This document shows, piece after piece, positions 1 to 9,038 of a stretch of DNA of 64,000 bases. A program made the translations under genes and the position numbers. The stretch spans positions 1 through 64,000 of the forward strand of contig JABURP010000017.1 of assembly GCA_014762645.1 (NCBI GenBank). Reading direction: 5' to 3'. The notes beneath the pieces were generated by a model. It made no database searches. It had not been told where the DNA came from and was given only the letters and a program-made list of their open reading frames with translations. Numbering within the stretch: position 1 is the first letter of the stretch; each line of letters opens with the position of its first letter. Origin of the DNA: Crocinitomicaceae bacterium. GTDB taxonomy: Bacteria > Bacteroidota > Bacteroidia > Flavobacteriales_D > Crocinitomicaceae.

Positions 1-416
1 GTTGGTTGATCCTCCTCCCCGTCAGCCCATGAATGATACAACCCAACATTAAATGTCTCTGGAAGATTTTTAAATAATTTGGAAGATTTTTCAAAAGTAC
101 AAGCTTCTGCAACACCGTGTTTTACTATTTCCTGGTTATAAATACTTCCATTAAAAAACTCAGCTAATGCCTGAAACCCCAAACACACACCTAAAATAGG
201 TTTGGATCTGTGAAAGTCCTCAATAATCTTAATCATTCCCGGAGCCTCAGAAGGCAAACCCGGACCTGGGGATAGAACTATTTTGTCGTATATATTGATA
301 TTAACCTCTTGTAATTCGTCGTTGCGATATACATCTACTTCACAATCAAATCCTTCAAAATAATGGACCAGGTTATAGGTGAAAGAATCATAGTTATCTA
401 CCAGCAGGATTTTCAA
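1..416 (-). CDS. Anthranilate/aminodeoxychorismate synthase component II (glutamine amidotransferase), 3' end cut by window edge
   Basis: Class I glutamine amidotransferase subunit that hydrolyses glutamine and passes ammonia to the chorismate-binding partner (TrpE or PabB). The reading frame on the minus strand begins KILLVDNYDSFTYNLVHYF, the classic TrpG/PabA start. An oxyanion-loop region SPGPGLPSEA and the nucleophile elbow GVCLGFQA, with its catalytic Cys, follow. The catalytic His-Glu pair would lie beyond the window. No ATG precedes the conserved start; a TTG at 416-414 is the best start and is 33 bp from the divergent ridA. TrpG and PabA cannot be told apart without the partner gene, so no symbol is given. 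Confidence 0.9.
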   Translation of the reverse strand, partial: MKILLVDNYDSFTYNLVHYFEGFDCEVDVYRNDELQEVNINIYDKIVLSPGPGLPSEAPGMIKIIEDFHRSKPILGVCLGFQALAEFFNGSIYNQEIVKHGVAEACTFEKSSKLFKNLPETFNVGLYHSWADGEEDQP

Positions 417-449
417 ATCATTTCTTATTTTCGCCTTAAAGATATTTAA

Positions 450-830
450 ATGAAAGAGATTATTTCAACTGTAAATGCTCCTGGTGCAATTGGCCCTTAT
501 TCACAAGCGGTTAAAGCCGGAAACATGCTTTTTACTTCAGGTCAAATAGCCATCAACCCTGCTAATGGTGAACTGGTACTAACCGATATAACGGCAGAAA
601 CGAAACAGGTAATGGAAAATTTAAGAGCAGTTTTGGACAAAGCAGGAATGAATTTTACGAACGTGATCAAAACTTCCATTTTTTTATCATCTATGGATGA
701 TTTTGCAACCGTTAACGAAGAGTACGCTTCTTACTTTGAATCTGATTTTCCGGCGAGAGAAACCGTGCAGGTTGCTAAGTTACCCAAGGGCGTGAATGTA
801 GAGATTTCTATGATTGCGGTAGACAATTAA
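450..830 (+). CDS. ridA: RidA family reactive intermediate (enamine/imine) deaminase
   Basis: A 126-residue protein of the usual RidA (YjgF/YER057c/UK114) length. The family hydrolyses reactive 2-aminoacrylate and related enamines released by PLP enzymes, in the cytoplasm. Family signatures are visible: an N-terminal APGAIGPYSQAV segment, FTSGQIAINP, a central NLRAVLDKAG helix followed by VIKTSIFLSSMDDF, and FPARETVQVAKLPKGVNVEI near the C-terminus, which includes the arginine that binds substrate carboxylate in the family. It is divergent from trpG/pabA, and its stop overlaps the convergent membrane-protein gene by 4 bp. Confidence 0.95.
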   Translation: MKEIISTVNAPGAIGPYSQAVKAGNMLFTSGQIAINPANGELVLTDITAETKQVMENLRAVLDKAGMNFTNVIKTSIFLSSMDDFATVNEEYASYFESDFPARETVQVAKLPKGVNVEISMIAVDN

Positions 831-1381
831 ACCTCTTCCGGTGTAAAAGAGTTTTCTTCTTCTTTTTTTGGTTTCCAACGGTAAAACCACAAGGCACCTA
901 TTCCAAAATAGAGTGTAGTTGAACCAATGAGTATTACATAAAGATAGGACATCTCGTATTGAAAGTACTTCATCTTCATAATGAGCAAGGTTGAAAGTAT
1001 GATAGATACATTACCAAAAATATAGATCAAAAATCCTATGCGTTTTCTGCGATAGATCAGTATAAGAGCTATAAGTACAATTAAGTAGGCGACTAACTGA
1101 ACAATATTGTGAAGCGTAAGAAGCTCAAGCGTGTTTCCTTCATAGTGATACAGTTTATTACCGACACGATTAAAGGCATTCTTAAGGTCTTCATATTGCG
1201 CCAGCGAGCTCATTAGCGTTAAAGCAAGAAATGTTAAAATTTGCCAGGAGGCCAGGTATACCCAAATCAGAAAACCAATACCAACAGAGATACGCGTTGC
1301 TAAATTGGGTTTATTCTTACCCAATATCAACCGACGAACCCGTTGCAATGCTGTGTATTTCTCTCGCTTTATTGTTGTCAT
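827..1381 (-). CDS. Small four-helix membrane protein, uncharacterised
   Basis: A 184-residue protein that I do not recognise. It has a basic N-terminus (residues 1-35, rich in Arg and Lys) followed by four hydrophobic segments near residues 33-58, 88-110, 114-132 and 143-165. It ends in a charged, Glu-rich cytoplasmic tail (KPKKEEEN). It starts at an ATG and ends in a 4-bp convergent overlap with ridA. No catalytic motif is visible. It resembles the generic small inner-membrane proteins common in Bacteroidota genomes. Confidence 0.7.
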   Translation of the reverse strand: MTTIKREKYTALQRVRRLILGKNKPNLATRISVGIGFLIWVYLASWQILTFLALTLMSSLAQYEDLKNAFNRVGNKLYHYEGNTLELLTLHNIVQLVAYLIVLIALILIYRRKRIGFLIYIFGNVSIILSTLLIMKMKYFQYEMSYLYVILIGSTTLYFGIGALWFYRWKPKKEEENSFTPEEV

Positions 1382-1447
1382 TTAGTTTGACCATTCATTT
1401 TTAGCCTCAAAGTTTTACTAAAAATCTTTACCCTGAGATAAATGTAT

Positions 1448-3169
1448 TTAAATCTCTTCCCAATCTGTTCCAATCCACTTTTTAAATATACGCTTTTGTA
1501 AGTTGCTCGGTGCCTTTGTCTTCTCCAGCTTGTAAATAGGGTAGAAGCTTTTGTTGGTGTGTGGACATATAATACTTACGGTTCTTCCACTACGATTGAG
1601 TATGAGTTCAATCTGATCATCTTTATAATACTCCACCCATTTGTCCAGATCATTATTGACTGTTTTTCCATTAACAGCCATCACGTCATCTCCAAGCATT
1701 ATACCGGCTAAATCTGCAGATGACCCCGGATATATATTTTGAACCGTTGTGCGGTTATTGTCTACTGAATATTTAATTCCCAGGATTTGTGCAGCATAGG
1801 ATTTATTATGCCTCAATTCTACTTTAAGACCGACTTGTTCAAGGGCTTTCGTCAAAACTGGTTCAAATGAATGTGTTCCGAAATAATAGTTCTTAAAAAA
1901 GTCAGATAAATTATCATCCGCATATTTTTCTACAATTCCTTGAAAATCTTCCGCGGTATAACCTTTTTCTTTTTTGGCAAAATTTTGATACAACTCTCTC
2001 ATTACATCATGAAGCGAAGCTTTGTTATTGCTGTTGGTCCTAATCAATGCATCCAGCATAAAGGCCAGTAATGCCCCTTCGTTATAGATAGAGACCTTTC
2101 TGTTGGGAACGCCAGCTACATAGCCATCCAGCCAGGTATCAAAACTGGATTCAGCCACTGAATAATTGAATCTACCAAAATTGTCAAAATGTCGTTGCAT
2201 CAGATTTTCAAACTCACCTTTGTACCAATCCCAATCTTTAACTCCGCTTTCAGCCAGGAATAGATCCCCCATATAGGTAGTCACGCCCTCAGCCACATAA
2301 CCCAAAACGGAATAATTTTCTTTTGAATAGTCATACGGAAACCATTCTACAGGTCTCAGAGCTTTTACGTTCCAGGTATGATACAATTCATGCGAACTTA
2401 CTCCCAGGAAATCATCATATAGTTTACTCATGAGATCATACGTTGGCCCCAGTGAAATGACAGTAGAAGTTTGATGTTCTACGCCATGATAGGCTCTGAT
2501 ATCTAGAATTTGATAGAGATAATGATATTCTTCAACTGGAAACTCACCAAATTTTTCTATTTGAGATTCCGTGTACCGCTCAATATCCGGAATGACCTTA
2601 TCGTCTAGTTTAACATCACCCTGAAACCAAAGGTGAAACAGAATGTTCTTGCAGCTAAATTGTAAGTGATGCAGGGAAGGGGAGGCGATAAATGGTGAAT
2701 CTACCAGTTCATGAAAGTCAGTAAATGTTGCTTTGTTCTTTTCAAATTTTACACCACAGGCAATCTTAAAGTTTTCCGGAATATCAAGCTCTAAGGAACA
2801 GGGTTGATCCATTTGTTCAATGATATACACCAGACAATTCACCTGATTAATATAAAGTTGCTTGTTATCCATATAGCACGAACCCGCGTTGAGTTCGGCT
2901 GCATAATATTTGTAGGATACTTCGAGATGATCGATCCCTTCACAATTCACTTCCCAACAGTCTTTACTCACTTTTTTAAAGGCAACTTTGTCTTTTCCGG
3001 ACAGAATGTTGAACCCATGAATGTTCTTCACAAAATCTGAACGCTCATATCTACCCGGTCGCCATACAGGAAATTGTAAAAGAACTTTCTTACTTTTTTT
3101 AACGTCAAATTCAGCCTTGATGGGGATGTATTGTGTGTTCGGGTTTTCGTATGATATCGTGTATTTCAT
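1448..3169 (-). CDS. M61 family metallopeptidase (glycyl aminopeptidase-like) with PDZ domain
   Basis: A 573-residue zinc aminopeptidase of peptidase family M61. An N-terminal beta-rich domain (about 1-170) precedes the catalytic domain, whose zinc motif HELYHTWNVK lies near residues 258-267 and matches the family HExxHxWxxK pattern. A downstream glutamate region (GYVAEGVTTYMGDL) supplies the third zinc ligand in this family. A PDZ domain follows at about 465-540, with YPGSSADLAGIMLGDDVMAVNGK typical of M61 members. I see no signal peptide, so it may be cytoplasmic; some relatives are exported. It is 55 bp downstream of the glycine-rich lipoprotein gene on the same strand, so the two may be co-transcribed. 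Confidence 0.92.
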   Translation of the reverse strand: MKYTISYENPNTQYIPIKAEFDVKKSKKVLLQFPVWRPGRYERSDFVKNIHGFNILSGKDKVAFKKVSKDCWEVNCEGIDHLEVSYKYYAAELNAGSCYMDNKQLYINQVNCLVYIIEQMDQPCSLELDIPENFKIACGVKFEKNKATFTDFHELVDSPFIASPSLHHLQFSCKNILFHLWFQGDVKLDDKVIPDIERYTESQIEKFGEFPVEEYHYLYQILDIRAYHGVEHQTSTVISLGPTYDLMSKLYDDFLGVSSHELYHTWNVKALRPVEWFPYDYSKENYSVLGYVAEGVTTYMGDLFLAESGVKDWDWYKGEFENLMQRHFDNFGRFNYSVAESSFDTWLDGYVAGVPNRKVSIYNEGALLAFMLDALIRTNSNNKASLHDVMRELYQNFAKKEKGYTAEDFQGIVEKYADDNLSDFFKNYYFGTHSFEPVLTKALEQVGLKVELRHNKSYAAQILGIKYSVDNNRTTVQNIYPGSSADLAGIMLGDDVMAVNGKTVNNDLDKWVEYYKDDQIELILNRSGRTVSIICPHTNKSFYPIYKLEKTKAPSNLQKRIFKKWIGTDWEEI

Positions 3170-3224
3170 TCGCTTGTGTCAATTATTCGTTTTAATTGTG
3201 AGGGTAATCTTTGTTACGCAACGT

Positions 3225-4250
3225 CTAAAAATCAATATCAAAATCTTCTACAGATATTTGAATGGGTTGTCCCGGGTTTCCAATCAAACCGGGGTTTCCG
3301 GGTACCCCTGGCACACCGTCTTCTGGTGCTTCTTCCCCTTCTAAAGGATCACCTGCCTTTCCTGCTTTGCCAGCTTTTCCACCTTCTCCGCCTGAACCAC
3401 CAATATTATAGGCGGTCAGTCTCTTTTGGATACCATCCGCATTTGGATGGATGAAAACATAAACGGTTCCGCCGTTTCCGCCAACGCCACCATTTCCGCC
3501 ATTACCGCCGTCACCACCAGCTCCGGCATCTTTCTCTTTCTTTTCATTTTTGAACCCGTCCTTTCCATCTCCGCCGTCACCACCGTCACCGCCGTCACCA
3601 CCTTCTCCGCCTATGACGTTGAATTTGACTGGATATCCGGTGTCTTTATTTTTGTAGTAATATATTTTTGAAGTCGTTATATCCATCACCCGAATATAAT
3701 AGAGTCCCGTAGCTTCGTCTTTATAAATATGAACGGAAAGATCATGTCCATTTTCACCAGGATTTCCAGGTCCACCGTCATCACCATCTTTTCCGTGTCG
3801 GAATAACAGGGCGGTTCCGCCATCTCCACCATCTGGTCCCTTTTCACCTTTTGCGCCAATAAGATTAATCTCTAAATCACCTTTATAATTAAAAGGGATG
3901 GCTTTAGACGTTTCAAAATTGAGGTCTTTCTTTTCGTAACGTGCGGTCACATAAACAGTATCATCTTGAAGTGATGTTGGGCAACATTTAAGTGTAATAA
4001 TATTTCCATCATGAACGGTACCGCCTTTGACAACATATTCTACATCTCGTGAATTTACTTCGCGTCTCTCCCCAGATGAATAAGTTAAGTAGGTATTGAT
4101 TTTAAAATCATGTCCGTAATTGATCTTTGCATCAACGTCTGGTACTACTACTATACCTGTGGGTGTACCAATGTTTCGGTTTCCGCAACTAAAGAGAATA
4201 AGCACTACCGTTAAATAGAATACCGCATGTTTCATGGATTTCAGCTTCAT
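3225..4250 (-). CDS. Lipoprotein with collagen-like glycine-rich repeats
   Basis: A 341-residue predicted lipoprotein. A short basic N-terminus and hydrophobic core end in a lipobox (LILFSCGN, Cys about residue 22), so it should be anchored in the outer or inner membrane. A second ATG five codons downstream is an equally good start. Residues about 30-130 look like a beta-rich Ig-type region. The rest is dominated by Gly-x-x and Gly-Gly-Asp repeats in four blocks, near residues 133-165, 213-235, 242-262 and 285-325. The last block has collagen-like GxxGxPG triplets. Non-repetitive strands (TVYVFIHPNADG, YIRVMDITTSKIYY) separate the blocks. The specific function is unknown. The repeats are encoded by near-identical codons, giving tandem DNA repeats around 3470-3605. 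Confidence 0.8.
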   Translation of the reverse strand: MKLKSMKHAVFYLTVVLILFSCGNRNIGTPTGIVVVPDVDAKINYGHDFKINTYLTYSSGERREVNSRDVEYVVKGGTVHDGNIITLKCCPTSLQDDTVYVTARYEKKDLNFETSKAIPFNYKGDLEINLIGAKGEKGPDGGDGGTALLFRHGKDGDDGGPGNPGENGHDLSVHIYKDEATGLYYIRVMDITTSKIYYYKNKDTGYPVKFNVIGGEGGDGGDGGDGGDGKDGFKNEKKEKDAGAGGDGGNGGNGGVGGNGGTVYVFIHPNADGIQKRLTAYNIGGSGGEGGKAGKAGKAGDPLEGEEAPEDGVPGVPGNPGLIGNPGQPIQISVEDFDIDF

Positions 4251-4341
4251 TTGTCCAAAAATAAAAAGAAAGAAGCCTGCACCAAATATTATTCAGATTT
4301 AGTTAAATTCGTGCCACAATTATTCCAGAAAAATTAATCAT

Positions 4342-5733
4342 ATGTCATACGATATTATAGTAGTTGGAAGTGGTCCCGGTGGATATGTTGCCGCGATCAG
4401 AGCTTCTCAACTGGGCTTAAAAACTGCAATTGTAGAAAAGGCTGAATTGGGAGGGATTTGCCTGAATTGGGGCTGTATTCCTACAAAAGCCTTATTAAAG
4501 AGTGCAAATGTATTTGATTATATCTCTCATGCAGAAGATTATGGTATTGAAGTAAAAGATGCCAAAATTGACTTTAAGGCGATCGTAAAGAGAAGTAGAG
4601 GAGTAGCGGATAAAATGTCCAAAGGGGTACAGTTCCTCATGAAAAAAAATAAAATTGATGTTCTAACAGGCTTCGGAAAAATTAAACCGGGTAAGAAGAT
4701 TGATGTTACAGATGATAAGAAAAAAACGACGGAGTACTCCGCTTCAAAAGGTATTATTTTAGCTACCGGAGCACGATCAAGAGTATTGCCTGCTCTTCCG
4801 CAGGATGGTAAAAAGATCATTGGATACAGAGAAGCAATGACGCTTGATAAGATGCCGAAATCTATGATTGTAGTTGGATCCGGTGCGATTGGAGTAGAGT
4901 TTGCTTACTTCTATCGATCAATGGGGGTAGATGTTACCGTTGTTGAATACATGCCAAATATTGTCCCAGTTGAGGATGAAGAAGTTTCCAAACAATTGGA
5001 ACGATCTTTCAAAAAACAGGGAATGAAGATCATGACAAATGCTTCTGTAGAATCTGTTGATACTAAAGGAAAAGGGTGCAAAGTTCAGGTTAAAACAAAA
5101 AAAGGAGAAGAAACCCTGGAGTGTGATATTGTGTTGTCAGCTGTGGGTATTGAGACAAACCTTGAAGGAATTGGCCTGGAAGAAGTTGGAATTGCTACAG
5201 ATAAAGGCAAGGTATTGGTGAATGATTTCTATCAAACTAATATTCCGGGATACTATGCAATTGGAGATATCACACACGGCCCGGCCTTGGCACACGTGGC
5301 ATCTGCTGAAGGAATTATATGTGTGGAGAAAATATCAGGGATGAATGTAGAACCACTGGATTACGGGAATATTCCTGGTTGTACGTATTGTTATCCGGAA
5401 GTAGCGTCAGTTGGAATGACCGAAAAGGCAGCAAAAGAGGCCGGTTATGAAGTTAAAGTTGGTAAATTTCCGTTTTCAGCTTCAGGTAAAGCTTCAGCTG
5501 CAGGTGCAAATGACGGCTTTATAAAACTCGTATTTGATGCCAAATATGGAGAACTACTAGGTGGTCACATGATTGGGATGAATGTAACAGAAATGATTGC
5601 AGAGATTGTAGCCATCAGAAAGTTGGAGACAACCGGCCATGAATTGATTAAAACAGTTCACCCACATCCAACCTTATCTGAAGCGGTGATGGAAGCCGCT
5701 GCTGCAGCGTATGATGAGGTGATTCATTTGTAA
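4342..5733 (+). CDS. lpdA: Dihydrolipoyl dehydrogenase (E3)
   Basis: A 463-residue flavoprotein disulfide reductase that reoxidises dihydrolipoamide in the 2-oxoacid dehydrogenase and glycine cleavage complexes. The FAD-binding GSGPGGYVAA motif (residues 9-18) is followed by the redox-active disulfide GGICLNWGCIPTK (Cys40 and Cys45). An NAD-binding VVGSGAIGVEFAYF motif lies near 177-190, the second FAD motif YAIGDITHGPALAHVAS near 311, and the C-terminal HPHPTLSEAVMEAA, with the catalytic His-Glu dyad, near 440. No E1 or E2 genes flank it, so it probably serves several complexes. A terminator follows directly. Confidence 0.97.
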   Translation: MSYDIIVVGSGPGGYVAAIRASQLGLKTAIVEKAELGGICLNWGCIPTKALLKSANVFDYISHAEDYGIEVKDAKIDFKAIVKRSRGVADKMSKGVQFLMKKNKIDVLTGFGKIKPGKKIDVTDDKKKTTEYSASKGIILATGARSRVLPALPQDGKKIIGYREAMTLDKMPKSMIVVGSGAIGVEFAYFYRSMGVDVTVVEYMPNIVPVEDEEVSKQLERSFKKQGMKIMTNASVESVDTKGKGCKVQVKTKKGEETLECDIVLSAVGIETNLEGIGLEEVGIATDKGKVLVNDFYQTNIPGYYAIGDITHGPALAHVASAEGIICVEKISGMNVEPLDYGNIPGCTYCYPEVASVGMTEKAAKEAGYEVKVGKFPFSASGKASAAGANDGFIKLVFDAKYGELLGGHMIGMNVTEMIAEIVAIRKLETTGHELIKTVHPHPTLSEAVMEAAAAAYDEVIHL

Positions 5734-5758
5734 AACCTAACCAGATATAACATACTAA

Positions 5759-5785
5759 GGTCGCAGTATATTGCGGCCTTTTTTT
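5759..5785 (+). terminator. Rho-independent terminator after lpdA
   Basis: A 7-bp stem with one G-U pair (5759-5765 with 5772-5778), a six-base loop and a run of seven T. It lies 25 bp past the lpdA stop. Confidence 0.8.
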
Positions 5786-5923
5786 ATGTCTGCTACTCTG
5801 CATTCTGCGCAAAATCAGCGGATCTATAGCAAAAAACATAAATAAGAAACAGCGCTTTCCTTTCCTATTTTGGACTTTAATCCTAAATTAGTATATTCTA
5901 AAACGAAGATTATTAGCGTTTTC

Positions 5924-7315
5924 ATGGCTGAAGAAGAAGTAGCGAATATTGAAGAATTGTTGAAAACCAATACACGGTTGAGTGAGCAGATTAAATCGCT
6001 TACGCAACATAACGAGGAATTACTAGAGACAATTCGTGAATTAGAGAAGGACATTTCAGATCTACATAAGAAAGTAAAAGCGAACGGTGAAAAACAGTCT
6101 GTCAAGAAGAAGGGTATTACCGTTATGTATATTTCTTTTACCGGATTTAAAGGAATTCAAGAGGGAGAGTCTACCGCAAATCTTTATGACCTTTTGGATG
6201 AAATTTACATTCGCTTTGATGAAATCGCTCATAAACATAAACTAGAGCGTATCAAGGCCATTGGTGATGATTATGTGGTTGCAGGTGGAATTACAGAAAA
6301 GAGAAGCACAAATCCTATTGATATTTGCTTAGCAGCTCTTGAGATTAGAGATTATCTGAAAACACTTCAAAAAGATACAGACCATGACGGTAAAGCATTT
6401 TGGAACCTTCACATAGGTATACATTCCGGTAATGGCATGGTGGAGGAAGTAAAAAGCAGGAAGAAGAAAGCCCTATTCAATCTATCTGGTGAAGTAATAA
6501 ATACCGCTCCACGAATCGCTGCTATGGCGCATCCAGGAGATATTTTTATTTCGGATTACACCTACGAGATTGTTAAAGGTTATTTTACTTGTGAATATTC
6601 AGGAGACCTTCCGGTAAAGTACAGAGGAAACCTGCAACTTTATCAACTTAAGCGTATCAAACGAATTTATTCAGTTGACCGTAAAAAAGGACTCAATCCA
6701 AACCGTGACTTTATTCTCAAGTATCACCTAAAGGAGTTTAACGATATTGAAGAAAAAGTGATTGATTTTCTAATAAAGCATTTACCTGATCACTTACATT
6801 ATCACGATTATACCCACACTATTGATGTAGTTAATCAGGCTGAACTTATTGGATACGGTGAAGGTGTTTCAGATGAGCAAATATTACTGTTGAAAACAGC
6901 CGCATTGTTTCATGATACCGGACACACTATTGAATCAAATGGGCATGAAGAACATTCGTGCACCATTGCAAGAGAATGGTTAACTGAATATAATTATACA
7001 GAAGAACAAATTGATGAGATTTGCAGCATCATCATGGCAACAAAAATGCCACCTGACCCTCAAAATCTCTTGCAATGCATCATGTGTGATTCAGACCTGG
7101 ATTACCTGGGGAGAACAGATTTTATTCCGACATCCAACGCTTTGTATAAAGAACTTGAAGCAATTGGTGTCATGAACGACATTAATGAATGGAATAAACT
7201 TCAGGTTAAATTTTTGTCTGCCCATCAGTTCTATACTGCAACTTCCAGAAGATTACGAGAAGTAAACAAACAAAGTCAAATTGAACGTATTGAAAAGTTG
7301 ATTAAAAAGGACTGA
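5924..7315 (+). CDS. Class III nucleotidyl cyclase-like domain fused to an HD phosphohydrolase domain
   Basis: A 463-residue signalling protein when started at the ATG before AEEEVANIEELL; an in-frame TTG at 5870 would add 18 residues. Residues about 5-70 form a coiled coil. A class III adenylate/guanylate cyclase-like domain follows (about 80-265) with IKAIGDDYVVAGG and GEVINTAPRIAAMAHPGDIFIS motifs. The first metal-binding Asp of the family (FxDxxGF) is replaced: the segment reads VMYISFTGFKG, with Ser at the Asp position. The second Asp (GDD) is kept. An HD domain follows (about 285-450) with HYHDYTHTIDVV, AALFHDTGHT and CDSDLDYLG. The cyclase half is therefore probably weak or purely a sensor, while the HD half keeps its His-Asp pair. 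The substrate is unknown. Confidence 0.85.
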   Translation: MAEEEVANIEELLKTNTRLSEQIKSLTQHNEELLETIRELEKDISDLHKKVKANGEKQSVKKKGITVMYISFTGFKGIQEGESTANLYDLLDEIYIRFDEIAHKHKLERIKAIGDDYVVAGGITEKRSTNPIDICLAALEIRDYLKTLQKDTDHDGKAFWNLHIGIHSGNGMVEEVKSRKKKALFNLSGEVINTAPRIAAMAHPGDIFISDYTYEIVKGYFTCEYSGDLPVKYRGNLQLYQLKRIKRIYSVDRKKGLNPNRDFILKYHLKEFNDIEEKVIDFLIKHLPDHLHYHDYTHTIDVVNQAELIGYGEGVSDEQILLLKTAALFHDTGHTIESNGHEEHSCTIAREWLTEYNYTEEQIDEICSIIMATKMPPDPQNLLQCIMCDSDLDYLGRTDFIPTSNALYKELEAIGVMNDINEWNKLQVKFLSAHQFYTATSRRLREVNKQSQIERIEKLIKKD

Positions 7316-7396
7316 CGAAATATCTAATTCTTTTAGACTGGTATACTTTTTCAAAACTAAAGGCTTAATTCGTATTTATTGAAATTTGTGGCTCCC

Positions 7397-7404
7397 TATA
7401 TTTG
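7397..7404 (+). promoter_or_regulatory. Bacteroidota-type -7 promoter element
   Basis: TATATTTG matches the Bacteroidota -7 consensus TAnnTTTG and lies 22 bp before the ATG of the T9SS protein at 7427. The -33 element is not convincing. Confidence 0.5.
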
Positions 7405-7426
7405 GGTGAACCTTAAATTATCAATT

Positions 7427-8953
7427 ATGAAATACTTTTCCCTTATTTTAATCTTTGTTACATACATTTCTTTTGGACAGAGTCTTTATCAATTGGAACA
7501 CAACAATGTCAGGGCGGTAGTTTCTGATGGTGGAGCATTTTTCGAAAATACCAACACCGCCGGATATGAAATACCAATTGGGAGTGGTCAAACAGCTATT
7601 TATTCTATGGGATTCTGGATGGCTGGCCAAGACACTAGTGGGCAGTTACATTCCTCATTTAGTAATTACCTAATTGAATCAGAATTATTCCCAGGACCTA
7701 TATCAGATGATTATGGCAGTTCTTATTATTCGAGCACTTTTCTTACCTCCCTTTGGGTGGTATCAAAAGCAGAGATTGATTATCATATAGCAAATTACAC
7801 TAATCAAGCGTACGTTACTCCAAATTCAATATTAGACTGGCCAGGAGATGGAAATACGAGTGAAGGCGTGGCAGCTAATCTTGCCCCTTATGTCGACGTG
7901 AACGCGAATGGAACGTATGACCCGGCTAATGGAGATTACCCATTTATTGAAGGTGATAAGGCTGTGTATGTTATCATGAATGATGAAAACGGTACGCATG
8001 CAATAACACCTGGCCAGGCACTGGGTGTAGAAGTGCATGTGATGTTTTATCAATTCGTTTCGTCAGATGATTTGAATAATACCACTTTCTTTCACGTGAA
8101 TGTATTTAACCGGCGTTCAGAAACATACGGAAACTTCAAATTTGGAATTTTTGCAGATTGTGATCTGGGCAACTATGTAGATGATTTCTGGGGAAGTGAT
8201 TCCGCTAAAAACTATATGTTCACGTACAATGGAGACAATATGGATGAAAACAATGCCGGAATTGTAGGCTATGGCTCCGCTCCACCTGCAATTGGAATTG
8301 TATCGCTCAGTCAGCCGCTGGATGCAGCAATTGGTTATAGCGATATTCAAGCACCAAGTACTGCGAATGATTATTATAACACACTACTCGGAATGCAACA
8401 ATCTGGAGCAGCGTATGTTCATCCGGATGGTTATGATACGAAATTTTTATTTTCTGAAAATCCCGATAGTTCTGGTTGGAATGAACCTTTTTATTCAAGT
8501 GTACCAGGAGATAGAAGAGGGGTGATGTCTTTATCAGAATCCAACCTGGCACCTGGAGATAACCTCTGCGCAGACTTTGCAATTGTCTATCACCGGAATC
8601 AGTCTTTAGACAATATTGAAAATGCGCAGGCATTAGATGGAGTGGTTGATTTTGTTCAAAATTACTTTGACAACAACATACAACCATGTAGTTCTATTGC
8701 CGTAGGTATGAATGAAAATACAGGGCAAAATGTTGCCGTTGAAATCTACCCAAATCCAACAACGGGAAATGTGACTTTGGAAGTTGATAAATCGGGGACG
8801 TTAGAAATTTTTGATGCAAGTGGTAAGCTTTTGGAAACAAAGCTGCTAGTTGAAGGAGTTAATTCACTATCCTTTAATTATACACCGGGGATTTATGTAT
8901 TGAAAATAAAAACTGACAACGGTTTTACTACGCGAAAATTGAATATTCGATAA
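7427..8953 (+). CDS. Secreted T9SS cargo protein, function unknown
   Basis: A 508-residue exported protein. It has a signal peptide (KYFSLILIFVTYISFGQS) and a C-terminal type A T9SS sorting domain (about 425-508), recognised by EIYPNPTTGNVTLEV, GTLEIFDASGKLLE and a final GIYVLKIKTDNGFTTRKLNI. Such proteins cross the outer membrane by T9SS and are usually attached to the surface. The middle is unfamiliar. It contains the Asp/Asn-rich segment DVNANGTYDPANGDYP, which looks like a calcium-binding loop of the kind common in secreted Bacteroidota proteins. The start is the ATG at 7427; an upstream TTG would place unrelated residues before the signal peptide. It has its own promoter and terminator, so it is monocistronic. 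Confidence 0.85.
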   Translation: MKYFSLILIFVTYISFGQSLYQLEHNNVRAVVSDGGAFFENTNTAGYEIPIGSGQTAIYSMGFWMAGQDTSGQLHSSFSNYLIESELFPGPISDDYGSSYYSSTFLTSLWVVSKAEIDYHIANYTNQAYVTPNSILDWPGDGNTSEGVAANLAPYVDVNANGTYDPANGDYPFIEGDKAVYVIMNDENGTHAITPGQALGVEVHVMFYQFVSSDDLNNTTFFHVNVFNRRSETYGNFKFGIFADCDLGNYVDDFWGSDSAKNYMFTYNGDNMDENNAGIVGYGSAPPAIGIVSLSQPLDAAIGYSDIQAPSTANDYYNTLLGMQQSGAAYVHPDGYDTKFLFSENPDSSGWNEPFYSSVPGDRRGVMSLSESNLAPGDNLCADFAIVYHRNQSLDNIENAQALDGVVDFVQNYFDNNIQPCSSIAVGMNENTGQNVAVEIYPNPTTGNVTLEVDKSGTLEIFDASGKLLETKLLVEGVNSLSFNYTPGIYVLKIKTDNGFTTRKLNIR

Positions 8954-8981
8954 CAAGTACAGTAGCAACTATAGATAAACG

Positions 8982-9014
8982 AAAATCCCCTTTACAAACT
9001 GTAAAGGGGATTTT
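8982..9014. terminator. Bidirectional rho-independent terminator
   Basis: A perfect inverted repeat: the 15-base arms 8982-8996 and 9000-9014 include a CCCCTTTACA/TGTAAAGGGG core, with A and T tracts on either side. It sits between the convergent genes ending at 8953 (+) and 9039 (-), so it can serve both. Confidence 0.9.
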
Positions 9015-9038
9015 TCATTATCTAAAGAAGATCAATTT

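Noticed and set aside
3416-3671. Short frames on both strands over the Gly-rich repeats, and a superficially CRISPR-like repeat pattern near 3470-3605
   Set aside because: The repeats are 6- and 9-base coding units of the lipoprotein in one long frame; there are no unique spacers. The other frames are by-products of the same codon repetition.
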